This document shows, in pieces, positions 13,641 to 23,924 of a stretch of 64,000 bases of DNA. The notes under the pieces were generated by a model. That model was not told where the DNA came from. It saw nothing but the letters and a program-made list of their open reading frames with translations, and made no database searches. Source of the stretch: Cristatella mucedo (Eukaryota; Bryozoa; Phylactolaemata; Cristatellidae); the NCBI GenBank assembly GCA_009760855.2, contig WPIO01000040.1:3482501-3546500 (forward strand). Direction: 5' to 3'. A program made the translations under genes and the position numbers. The first letter of the stretch is position 1. Each line of letters opens with the position of its first letter.

Positions 13641-14274
13641 CGAAGCGAGAGCGAGGCAGGCTGGCCTCGCTCTCGCTTCGCCGGCCTCGCTCTCGCTTCG
13701 CCGGCCTCGCTCTCGCTTCGCCGGCCTCGCTCTCGCTTCGCCGGCCTCGCTCTCGCTTCGCCGGCCTCGCTCTCGCTTCGCCGGCCTCGCTCTCGCTTCG
13801 CCGGCCTCGCTCTCGCTTCGCTCGGCCCCGCTCTCGCTTCGCCGGCCTCGCTCTCGCTTCGCCGGCCTCGCTCTCGCTTCGCCGGCCTCGCTCTCGCTTC
13901 GCCGGCCTCGCTCTCGCTTCGCCGGCCTCGCTCTCGCTTCGCCGGCCTCGCTCTCGCTTCGCCGGCCTCGCTCTCGCTTCGCCGGCCTCGCCCTCGCCTC
14001 GCCGGCCTCGCCCTCGCCTCGCCGGCCTCGCCCTCGCTTCGCCGGCCTCGCCCTCGCCTCGCCGGCCTCGCCCTCGCCTCGCCGGCCTCGCCCTCGCCTC
14101 GCCGGTCTCGCCCTCGCCTCGCCGGCCTCGCCCTCGCCTCGCCCTCGCCTCGCCGGCCTCGCCCTCGCCTCGCCGGCCTCGCCCTCGCCTCGCCGGCCTC
14201 GCCCTCGCCTCGCCGGCCTCGCCCTCGCCTCGCCGGCCTCGCTCCCGCCTCGCCGGCCTCGCTCCCGCCTCGCC
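13641..14274. repeat. 20-bp minisatellite, about 30 units, upstream of LRR gene 1
   Basis: The unit is GGCCTCGCTCTCGCTTCGCC. The first half of the array is homogeneous and the second half carries the variant with CCCTCGCCTC. Irregular units sit near 13821 and 14140. One inverted unit (13641-13656) opposes the first direct unit and forms a hairpin with 16-bp arms. Because 20 is not a multiple of 3, every frame reads the same 20-residue cycle, which makes long false open frames. It ends 26 bp before the LRR start codon. Confidence 0.95.
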
Positions 14275-14300
14275 GTGGCTTATTGCTTCGGCCGTTTTAG

Positions 14301-16188
14301 ATGGTCGCTTGCTCGTACGGCTGGCTCGCACCGCACTTCGCCGCCATCGCCGCGACCGCTATGGCGCTGACCGCGATGTTCGCTCGCATCGACGGCGACA
14401 GCGGCAGTGGCAGATGCGGCCCGTTCCTGAGCGGGTTTCACTGCTTCGCCAACTGCTCAGCAGAGCCACGCGGCGGCGATGGACTGATCGCCGGTCAACT
14501 GGCCTGCGTCTGCGTGCCTGATCTGACGTCACCGCTGCCCAACCATCGCCTCTGCAACACGCTCTTCCCGCAAGCGTTCGGTCCGGGCGTGCCGTCATTC
14601 GCACCACTTCGCAACGGCACGGCACTGGAGCGCGTTCGTCTGAGCGGCTTCAAGGAGATCCGCACGGTGCAGAGCAGCGCGTTCGCCGTCGTCGCCCGCT
14701 GGCTGACCGACCTTCGGCTGAGCCGAAACAGCATCTCTCGTCTCGAGCAGGGCGCGTTCGCCGGCCTGATCTCGCTGCGTCGTCTCGACCTCAGCGACAA
14801 TATGCTGGGCGGCGGTGACAGTGTGGCGGTGGCAGTGCCAACGGGTGAGCTCTCTCGAGGCGTCACGGCCGCGCGTGCACGCGACAAGCGCTTCACGAGG
14901 CGAATGCGGGAGCCTAAGGAAGACGCGAGCGTACCGAACGTAGACCTATCTATCGTTCCTTAACATTCGTCGCGCAGGCGTGGACACGCCGGAACTGGAG
15001 GAACTCGACCTGTCGCGAAACGACATATCCAGCCTCGGCCTGTCCAGCTTCGCGTGCCTGACGCGACTGCGAAGGCTCGACTTCAGCCACAACCGCATCC
15101 TGCGCCTCGCCCCATCGCCCTTCGCGGCGCCGCCCGCTCTGCGCGAGCTGCTCATCGGGCACGGCGCGTACCAGAACAGCTTCTCCGAGTGCGACTGGTT
15201 CGTGCTCTGCCGTGCGATGAACCTGACGGCGCTGTCGATGGCGGGCACGCCATGGCGCTGCGACTGTGACGTGCGATGGCTTCAGCTGGCGTACAATTCG
15301 TGCGCCATCGTTGACCCAGTCGACCGCGCCAAGTGTGCAGTGGTCGACCGTCAGCGAATGCGCCGGTCGGGCGGCGCTGCGTTTCTAATTCCCGTGAGCG
15401 ACTACGACACGAGCGACTGCAGCTTTTCAGAGAGCGAGTCCGCTGTATCGGAGCGCTGTCCGTTCAGCTTGCCGACTTGCGACGCCGCCGCTGGGAGCAG
15501 CAGCCCGCTCATGGCGTCCTCTTCGACCGCGTACGTCACTTCTGCGTACGTCACTCCTGCATACGTCAGTTCCGCTTACGTCACTTTCGCCAGCGGTGGC
15601 TCCAGCCAGGCTTTAGCTGGTACGGAAGCGAACAGCACTTCCGCAGTCGCGACTAGCGCTGCGTACGAGAAGACGGCGGCCCGCGAGACCGCCGACGGTT
15701 GGCCTATCGCTCCCGCCGCGACGGATGCGAGCGCCACTTCCGCTTCCGGCCGTCGTACGGATGCGAGCAGCGCCGGCGCTCGCCAGTCTTCGTCTCCGCT
15801 CGCGGCCCGCTCGTCACTTCAGCCGCAGCTGCGGCAGTCGTCGGCCGCCGCTCTTCCGTCAGCTGCTCAGCCGGGTACCGGAAGCAGCGGGCCGCCGGTG
15901 GACGCTGGGACGGCGACCTCGTTCGGGTGCGTTGAGAGCTGTGGCCGAAACGCCCTCCCGCCTCCGCCGCCGCCGCGAGCGCCAGCCAGACGGTCGCGTG
16001 CCGGGATGCTTTCGCCGTCTGCAGCTGTGACACTCGAAGCCGCTCAGAATGCACGAGCTCGAAGCGTCGGAGCTTCTCGCGCGACCAGACGAAGCGTACG
16101 TCTTCTCGCGCGACCAGACGAAAAGTACGGTCTTGCGAGCGCACGGGGAGGGGCCGGGACGGGGCAGCTCGCGGACGAAGCCGCCTAG
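14301..16188 (+). CDS. Secreted leucine-rich-repeat protein, paralogue 1 (two exons)
   Basis: Exon 1 is 14301-14844 and exon 2 is 14978-16188. The 133-bp intron has GT and AG ends, and the joined length is an exact multiple of three (584 residues). The same intron position occurs in paralogue 2. The N-terminus has a hydrophobic Ala-rich segment (about residues 8-27) fitting a signal peptide. A Cys-rich LRR-NT-like region follows, then LRRs such as LTDLRLSRNSISRLEQGAF, LRRLDLSDN, LEELDLSRNDISSL and LRRLDFSHNRI. An LRR-CT cap has the classic PWRCDCDVRWLQ. The last 200 residues are Ser/Thr/Ala-rich with a repeated AYVTS-type motif, perhaps a stalk. I see no membrane segment at the C-terminus. 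Such proteins usually act in adhesion or receptor recognition outside the cell. The 5' flank is the minisatellite. Confidence 0.8.
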
Positions 16189-16211
16189 CCCTCTTCTAAT
16201 AATAGTTCCTA

Positions 16212-16217
16212 AATAAA
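16212..16217 (+). terminator. Poly(A) signal of LRR gene 1
   Basis: AATAAA lies 24 bp after the stop, inside an (AATAA)-rich stretch that repeats the hexamer several times up to about 16285. Confidence 0.6.
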
Positions 16218-16289
16218 AATAAAAATAAAGGTTAGTTAATAATAAATAATTTTAAATAAAATAATAAGCTAATAATTGTAAATAAAGGC

Positions 16290-17099
16290 TAATTCCGCTT
16301 CCATGCGTTCGCCGCCGGCTGCTCCAGCGATGACGACGCCGAGCTAGTCTCATGCGGTCCTGCCCAGTCTCACCTTTGCCCCAGCTCCTAAGACGCCGTC
16401 GTTCGCGCCAACTTTTACAGGTCAAGGCTGGCGGCAGCGACGACGACGCCGAGCAGCAGCAGCAGCAGCAGCAGCCGCCGGAGAGGCGGCACCTCGGGCG
16501 GTGGGACCGCCGCAGAAAGTAACAGTGCGGCAGGCAGCAGCAGCCGCCCCGCGCCGCCGCGATCGGCCGCCGCCGCCGTGCCCGCAGCCGTGGCCGGGTG
16601 CGTTTACAGCGCCGCCGCCGCCGTCGCGACGGCTCGACGGCTGCGGCTCGATTGCAGCGGCGCTTAGCGTCTTCGGACAGGAAATGCGGCTGCTAATAAT
16701 AAAGGATCTTGCTTTCGCCTCTCGGGCCTCGTTCTCAGCTCTCGTCCGCAGCCGCACCGTGAGGCTCCGCTGGCGCTGCGGCACCGGACTCGTGACGCGC
16801 CGCTCTTGACCGCTAGCGCGATGAGAGCAGCGCTCGTTCCCAGCTCGCTAGCGACACTCTCGCACCAACGAGGCCTGCATCCGTGCGCGGTTCGAGACGC
16901 TCTCGAGAGATCGCGCGGCAGTTTCGCGATCTCGCAAGCAGATGAGCAGGTGAGCAAGAGTTACCTGTCGAAGCTGGATAGCAAGCGGAGAAAAAATAAA
17001 TACAGTATGAATAAAATAAATAAATAAATATATATATATAAATAGCGGAGAAAAACATAATTATCCTCAAAAAAGAGCGAGAGAGAAAACCAAAGTCAG

Positions 17100-17143
<44 letters not shown>

Positions 17144-18590
17144 CGTGGAAGAGGAGCAAAAACAAGGTAAAACATAGATATAGAAACATAGATATACACA
17201 GATATAGAAACATGGATACAGAAAGATGAAGAAAAAGGAGAAGACGATATTGGATGTGACGAGATATAGACGAGACGAGATATAGGACGAGATATAGACG
17301 AGACGAGATATAGGACGAGATATAGACGGGATATGCTAGTCCTCGTTGGCCTGGCGATTCGTCGATCTCGTCCACGTTTGCCCGCGCGAAGGGCTGGATT
17401 CATCGCCTCCCGACGCGAAGAAGTCAAAGCCGCGACGTCGAAGCGCGAAGTCGAGGCGCGAAAGAAGGGTGAGCCGGCTCCGACCGTTTTTTCCTCTCGA
17501 AGCTTCGCCCTCTCATTGTTGTCGCGAGTTGCAGTTCTCCTTGTGTAAAATGGCCTCGCAGTTCCTCTGCTCGCACTGCATCAGCCATTTTATCTGAATT
17601 TATTTTGAATTTACCCGTTTTTCCCTAGAGCTGACGAGTGCCGTTATGAGCTGCCGCTGCGAGTTGTGCTATAGGTTGAAAATTTGTAGCGACCATGCAG
17701 CGCACGAGTAAAATTAGAAGGCGCGGTTACCGGTTGGCTGGCCCGCGGGTATAAGGAGCCCCTTGAGGCTGGCTAGGAGGGCTGCCGCCCTCCCCCCCCC
17801 GGCAGCGCGAAGCCAATCAGGAAGTGACGTCGTCCCGCCCGGCACGCCGCCGCCGCCTCTTTCTCCCGAGGCGCCGCCGCGGTCGCTTTCTCAGGGTGCC
17901 GGGAGGAATGTCAGGCTTCCAGGAAAAGGCTTCTCGAGCTTAGAATAGTCAGGGGCCAGCAAAGCTGGCGGAGCGGCGAAGCTTCGGCGCGAACAGTGCT
18001 TCCGGGTACGTAGTTAGCTGCAATTGAACCATTGCAATTAAGTAAGGCTTGGTAAACGCTTACTGCCCGACTGCAGTGCCTCATCACACGTTACGCAACT
18101 CGCCGGTCGGCCGGGCAATTGGGCTCAGCTGATACCGACCGACTGGTACGCGGTGCGCCCATTGGCCGGGCGGAGTGGTGTGAGTTTGGCTGGCGCGGAC
18201 GGCATTGCGGCTTGGCCATGCGCACAAAACCAGTTGTTGCGTGCGGATGGGGTACCGAGGCCTTAAGTGCTAAACACGCCCCCACTTAGCCAAAAACGCG
18301 ACTCGTTCGGAGTCACGCCACCGCCAAGCGGTCCGCTGCTCAAGACATGCGACTGACCAGGCAGCCGACTGCGAGCAACGAATCGCAGCAACCTTGGCAC
18401 TTGAAGACCCAAGCCGTGTCATTGTCCTGCAGGGAACCGAGAGAGAAACCAGCAAAAACTAAGCAGCGGAGACAGAGAAGTGAAGAGGTTGTGGCGGTAG
18501 AGGGTAGTGAAGGTGCGACTCAGCTGGGCAACGGCGACTCTGCTATGCTAAATTATTACAGTTAACGCCAATTGAATCACGATCCAGCTG
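16290..18590. other. Intergenic between the LRR paralogues, no gene recognised
   Basis: It contains a short (CAG)n near 16453-16472, GC-rich sequence to about 16980, an AT-rich stretch, (GA)n at 17103-17140 and an imperfect tandem of GACGAGATATAG units at about 17258-17335. A C9-rich run is near 17793. The 16500-16810 and 17763-17948 frames look compositional. No RNA gene is visible. Confidence 0.4.
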
Positions 18591-18597
18591 GTTAAAG

Positions 18598-18735
18598 CTC
18601 TGGTTTGGTCCATTGGCTAAGGTGCTGGCCTTTAACGACCAAGGTCTGATGAATTTAATGACCGAGGTCATGCAATCGAGCATCGGGGCAAATATGAAGT
18701 GCCTAGATCAAGTTCTCTTAGGGGTATATATGCGC
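18598..18735 (+). mobile_element. tRNA-derived SINE with LINE-like tail
   Basis: The head reads CTGGTTTGGTCCATTGGCTAAGGTGCTGG, matching the other SINE heads, followed by ACCGAGGTC. The tail, AAGTGCCTAGATCAAGTTCTCTTAGGG, parallels the LINE 3' signature. The box B region is degraded. Confidence 0.65.
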
Positions 18736-19318
18736 GAACACACGCACAGCAAAACCTATTTTTACCCATTTAGCTGGCACGACCATTTTAGCCTTTTCAG
18801 GTGGGTGCTATTTCGGGGGGGGGGGACATTTTAAGACGGGGACTGGCCGTGTTTCTCTGGACAGAGCATCAAAGAAGCCTCCGATGGTCAGCTTCGGAGG
18901 ATTCCAGAAATAGACCCCGAGACTTATTAGCTATACAAAGAGGGCGTTCAACATCAGCATCCGTTCCACTTCCGCTTCCTGCTCTCCACGAGTGAAGATT
19001 TCCCATGGGGAGGGGAGAGGACGACAGAGGTGAGTAAGTTGGCGCTACATTCCGCAGCGTTCGACGACGAGCCGTCCGCCGGAGCACGGCCAGAGCAAGG
19101 CCAGTGCGAGGCCAAAACGAGGCAAGAGCGATTCCAGAGCGAGGCCAAAGCAAGGCCAGAGCGAGCGGTAGCCACGTCGCGCTCTTCCGCCGGGGTCGTC
19201 TCGGCTGGCTAAATGTGGCTGCACGCTGCCGTGGCATCCGAGGGAGAATGCGCAAAAGAACGCAAAAGCTTCGTGCCGCCGCACTTTTCCGTTGGGCAGC
19301 ATGGAGGCGGCTACCGAT

Positions 19319-19375
<57 letters not shown>

Positions 19376-19887
19376 CCAGGAGTAATAGTAATAGTAATAG
19401 TTTCAGCTCGCGCCTGCAGGCTATTTTCTCTACTAGCAAGTCGCGATAAGGATTTGCGACCGTGATTTGGAGCCTTTTACAGCGACGCAGATCTGATAGC
19501 CATTTTCCACCAGTCTGAATTTCGCGAAAGTACAGAAGGCTGCCCGGGCATCGTTCTCTTCAGAAAGCTGCCCGTACCAGTCCTTACGAAAGCAGTCGCT
19601 AGCAAAATGTAGGCTGCGTCGTTCGCTTCGTTGTTCTGCAGCAGCAGCAGCAGCGACGGAGGGCGGAGGCTAAGCGTCGGCGTTGTTCTGCTGCGGCTAC
19701 ATCGGCTGTGGCGGCTCGATGGCGTCCTCGGCATCTCCTCCCGGCGCTCTGCGCTCGGACGCTGCAAACCTCCACCGTCGCCGCCGTCCGCGTCCGCCGT
19801 CATCGACGGACGCAGCCGGGCTGGGCGGGGTGGGGCGGGACAGGGCGGCATGGTTGTCAACTAGGTAGAGCGACTAACCCAGAGCAA
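18736..19887. other. Intergenic with (CAG)n at 19318-19375
   Basis: GCCAGAGC/GAGGCCAAAG-type imperfect tandem units run at about 19085-19170. A CAG run of about 19 units follows, then GC-rich DNA. No protein-like frame is recognised apart from repeat-derived ones. Confidence 0.45.
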
Positions 19888-20155
19888 TAATAATAAGAAT
19901 AAGTATGATTAATCAAGCACCATCAGATAACTCAATCTCTTTCTAGGCGCAGTACATTTCCTATAAAGGCAGCACGGTTGAATAGTTAGCCGTAACATGC
20001 TAAACAAACAACAACAATAACATAGTTAGGGGTGACATACACAGGGTCAGTATGCAAGTCTGGCTACTGGCAGCATGCCACAGTGTAAACACGCATAAGC
20101 ACATAAAGGACGAATCGCAGGGACGCACTAAATGCTGTCATACAGATATGCGTCA
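19888..20155 (-). mobile_element. LINE 3' fragment
   Basis: The reverse-complemented tail (AATAATAATAAG) at the left is followed by the 3' signature (CTCAATCTCTTTCTAGGCGC) and the 3' UTR, ending in the last codons of ORF2 near 20155. It is more diverged than copies B and C. Confidence 0.8.
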
Positions 20156-20235
20156 CTAGTTTCTTTAGCAACGAGGAGGCAACTAGCCAGAGCCACTATC
20201 CTAAAGCAACTAAATCCAACTAGCGAGAGTAACTA

Positions 20236-20376
20236 ACCACGACTTCGGCCCCGAGGTCGTGGGTTCGAATCCTGCGGTGGGCGATCTTTTATCGCCACTG
20301 CAAGCGGTGGTTCTAGCCGTAAAGGCTCTTCTGTCGCTATGCAAAAGAGGCTGTTAAATCAGCTAGTTTTACATTT
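20236..20376 (+). mobile_element. SINE-like repeat with box B and a GTTAAATCAG end
   Basis: It starts with GGTCGTGGGTTCGAATCCTGC, a strong tRNA box B. The body GCGATCTTTTATCGCC...TAAAGGCTCTTCTGTCGCTAT...AGAGGCTGTTAAATCAG follows. The same body is at 24.43-24.56 kb and 29.39-29.51 kb, so this is a dispersed family. Confidence 0.7.
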
Positions 20377-21369
20377 TTACATTTAACCCAGAGCAGCGAA
20401 CTCCAGTTAGCCAGGTAATTAACCCAGAGCAACTAGATGCAACTAGGAGCAGCTTGCTCGAGCAACTGACTCCAGCCCAGAGCAACTGGCCGCTGCTGTC
20501 GCTTAGTGTAATCCTTTGTAAACTGCATCGTCCTGGAAAGATGAGGCTACGCTTCGCGGTGAGCGGAGCGTGACTCTCAGTTGCTAAGCGACAGCAGCAG
20601 CCGCAGCGACGGCTCGCAGCTCCAGCCCGCCAATCCCAAGCTCGTGCGGCACTGTCAAAGTGCAGCCGCAACGTACGCGCCAGCGGGGGCCCGCGTGAAG
20701 AGAGCGCCACAGTCTCGCGAGAATACTCGTGAGAAAGAAATCTCCACACTATTTCTGCAGCCGGGAATGCACAACGCTGGCGTCTGGCGTCTTTCGAGGG
20801 AGCGAATGCCGTTACAATGGCGGCGGCGGCGGCGGCCGCTGACCCCACACTATGGCCGGAAGCTCACCAGGAGCTAGGAGGGCGGATGCCGAGGCTGCTG
20901 CCCACTCACTATATCTATGTCTACGATCTGCGGCGGCCACTGGAAACGCCGCGCCGCTGCGGCAGCGGGAGCTCGAAACACGATCCTTTCGCGTGGTCGC
21001 CCTAACGCTGGTCTAACTACTGCCAATTAAGGCGGTTGCCAGGCATCCCGGCGGCGCAAGCAGGAAGTCTCTGCGTCATGACGGCTTCGGCGAAAGCAAA
21101 GCGTGCCGGACGACGGAGACGAGCGGCCGAGAGGCGGCACCACTCACGTTTCACTACGACGCGCCGAACGCTGCAGCAGCAGCGACGAAGGTCAGGTAAG
21201 CGTCGGTGTCGGCTGCTGCGGCGGCCGCCGCGGCATTAGCGGCGGCGCAGGTCCTCGACATCTGCGCCCGGCGCACGACCGCCGAAAACCTCAGCATGCC
21301 TCAGCAAGCACCGCCGTCCATCTCCGCCATCAACGGACGCTGCGCCGCAGCCGGGCGGGGCGGTATGGT
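20377..21369. other. Intergenic, no gene recognised
   Basis: It starts with imperfect repeats of GAGCAACTAG-type sequence to about 20490. GC-rich DNA with short open frames follows, including (GGC)n near 20820. Nothing has protein-family character. Confidence 0.4.
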
Positions 21370-21735
<366 letters not shown>

Positions 21736-22215
21736 CGGGGCAGAAGGCGTAGCTTTCACCCCAGGAGCAGCCGCCAGAGCGCCGCGCCGCCGTAACGTCA
21801 GTCAATCCAGAATGCCGGCGCGGACCGGTTCTGCCGAGCCGGCGAGAAGCCATCGGCCGCTCCAGCAGAAAGTTGATTCGCAGTCGACTTGAATCCTGAC
21901 CGACCGGCCCCGCTCACGAAAGCGGAAGCAGTCTGCCGCGGAGCCGCGAGGATCTATCGTCGTCGCACAGCAGCTGCCGGACGATGACGTGAACCCAACT
22001 TCCGCTCAACTTCGTTATCTCTCGCTTGCCGGCTCAGAGCGGCTGGAGGGCGGGGCGGTGGAAGTAGGGCGGGGTGGGGCGAGGCGTAATCCTTCCTATT
22101 CTCCGAAGGTTCGGACCACCCGATAGGTGGCGAGATGGTGCTGTTCTCCTAGGAGCCGTCATGGGGGGGGGGAGAGGGCTGAGCTAGGCTAAGGGAACAC
22201 CGCAGAGCGTGTGTG

Positions 22216-22340
22216 AAAATAATAATAATAATAAAACAATTAATATAGCGTCCTCAAATAACTCAATCTCTTACTAGGCACTTTATATAAGCTGCAAAGG
22301 AAGCACGATCGAATGGTTAGTGGTGGCGTGCTCAATAAAC
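22216..22340 (-). mobile_element. LINE 3' fragment
   Basis: The (AATAAT)n tail at the left and the signature CTCAATCTCTTACTAGGCAC show an old, short, minus-oriented copy of the same LINE family. Confidence 0.75.
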
Positions 22341-22491
22341 AGCACGAATATGCGTAGATTCGCCGAACGCAGCCGACGCCAAAAGACGCGTCACCTGCGT
22401 CACGCGCCTCACGGCATCACCTTCGCGTTCGCACCCGCTCGTTTGCAGCACCGCCGCGGTGAAGAGGCAGCACGGCGGCGGCGGCGGCGGT

Positions 22492-22661
22492 GGTGATTCT
22501 CGAGGCGGACGCCGATTTGGTTGCGAGGAGGTTGGACGATTGAGCTCGCTTCGCGAAGGCGGTTTTCGGCGAGCGAAAGATGAGTGAAGGTGAAGCGTAA
22601 GCCCAACAGGGTTGTGCAAATGGGTTGAGAGACCGTGTGTGGAGAGCGGAGATTTCTCGCC
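22492..22661 (+). repeat. 170-bp direct repeat, copy 1 (upstream of LRR gene 2)
   Basis: This segment, beginning GTGATTCTCGAGGCGGACGC, is nearly identical to 23536-23705 inside the intron of LRR gene 2. The two copies flank exon 1, which suggests a local duplication of the promoter-proximal region. Confidence 0.9.
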
Positions 22662-22747
22662 GAAGCGCAACAAAACGGCGGCGGCGGCGGCGGCGGCGGT
22701 GCAACCGAGGCTCCGGCTCCGAGACTTCGCGGCGTGACTGGTTTGCA

Positions 22748-22797
<50 letters not shown>

Positions 22798-22835
22798 TTT
22801 CATTCGACGTTCCGTTCCGTGTTGCGTTTATAGAT

Positions 22836-22905
22836 GTAGGCCTCGCCGCCGCTTAGCCGGCCTCGCCGCTGCTTTGCCGGCGTCGCCAACGCTTCGCCCC
22901 GCCTT
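22836..22905. repeat. Three degenerate units of the 20-bp minisatellite
   Basis: GGCCTCGCCGCCGCTTAGCC, GGCCTCGCCGCTGCTTTGCC and a third diverged unit sit just upstream of LRR gene 2, at the place of the large array in front of LRR gene 1. They look like the unexpanded ancestral state. Confidence 0.75.
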
Positions 22906-22926
22906 GCTGAGACGCCTCACTTGTAG

Positions 22927-23868
22927 ATGGTCGCCGTCTCGTACGGCTGGATCGCTCCGCCCTGTGCCGCCATCGCGGCGACGGCTATGGCGCTGACCGC
23001 GATGTTCGCTCGCATCGACGGCGACAGCGGCGGCAGTGGCAGATGCGGCCCGTTCCTGAGCGGGTTTCACTGCTTCGCCAACTGCTTGGCAGAGCGACGC
23101 GGCGGCGATGGACTGATCGCCGGACAGCTGGCCTGCGTCTGCGTGCCCGATCTGACGTCACCGCTGCCCAACCATCGCCTCTGCAACACGCTCTTCCCGC
23201 ATGCGTTCGGCCCGGGCGTGCCGTCGTTCGCGTCGCTGCCCAACGGCACGGCGCTGGAGCTCGTGCGGCTGAGCGGCTTCAATGAGATCCGCACGGTGCA
23301 GCGGTGTGCGTTCGCCGTCGTCGCCCGCTGGCTGACCGACCTTCAGCTGAGCCGCAACGGAATCTCTCGCCTCGAGCAGGGCGCGTTTGCCGGCCTGATC
23401 TCGCTGCGTCGTCTCGACCTCAGCGACAATATGCTGGGCGGCGGCGACAGCGTGGCTGTGGCAGTGCCGACGGGTGAGCTAGCACGACGCTGCTAAGGCG
23501 GTCCGACAGGGGCCTTAAGGCAAATGCTGCTTGAGGCGTGATTCTCGAGGCGGACGCCGATTTGGTTGCGAGAAGGTTGGACGATTGAGCTCGCTTCGCG
23601 AAGGTGGTTTTCGGCGAGCGAAAGATGAGTGAAGGTGAAGCGTAAGCCCAACAGGGTTGTGCAAATGGGTTGAGAGACCGTGTGTGCAGAGCGGAAATTT
23701 CTCGCTACGAACCGGTGACAGTGCCGCGAGCGAGAGAGGAGTGCATCGCCTCATCCGTGCAACCGGAAGCAGGAATGTACTTGCAACTCGGTAGTGTGTG
23801 TCACCTTGAAAGCTTTCAACCAAGAGGACCAATGGCCGAACACACGTATGGCAGCAATCCACGTGGGT

Positions 23869-23924
<56 letters not shown>

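Noticed and set aside
13641-14274. Possible CRISPR-like array
   Set aside because: The units touch each other with no unique spacers, and the surroundings are animal DNA. It is a minisatellite.
13370-14521. Long frames over the minisatellite in three plus frames and one minus frame
   Set aside because: A 20-bp unit gives the same 20-residue cycle in every frame. This is repeat arithmetic, not coding evidence.
20236-20262. A functional tRNA gene
   Set aside because: A good box B is present, but no matching acceptor or anticodon arms could be found. It is a SINE head; the same applies at 4494-4607 and 29382.
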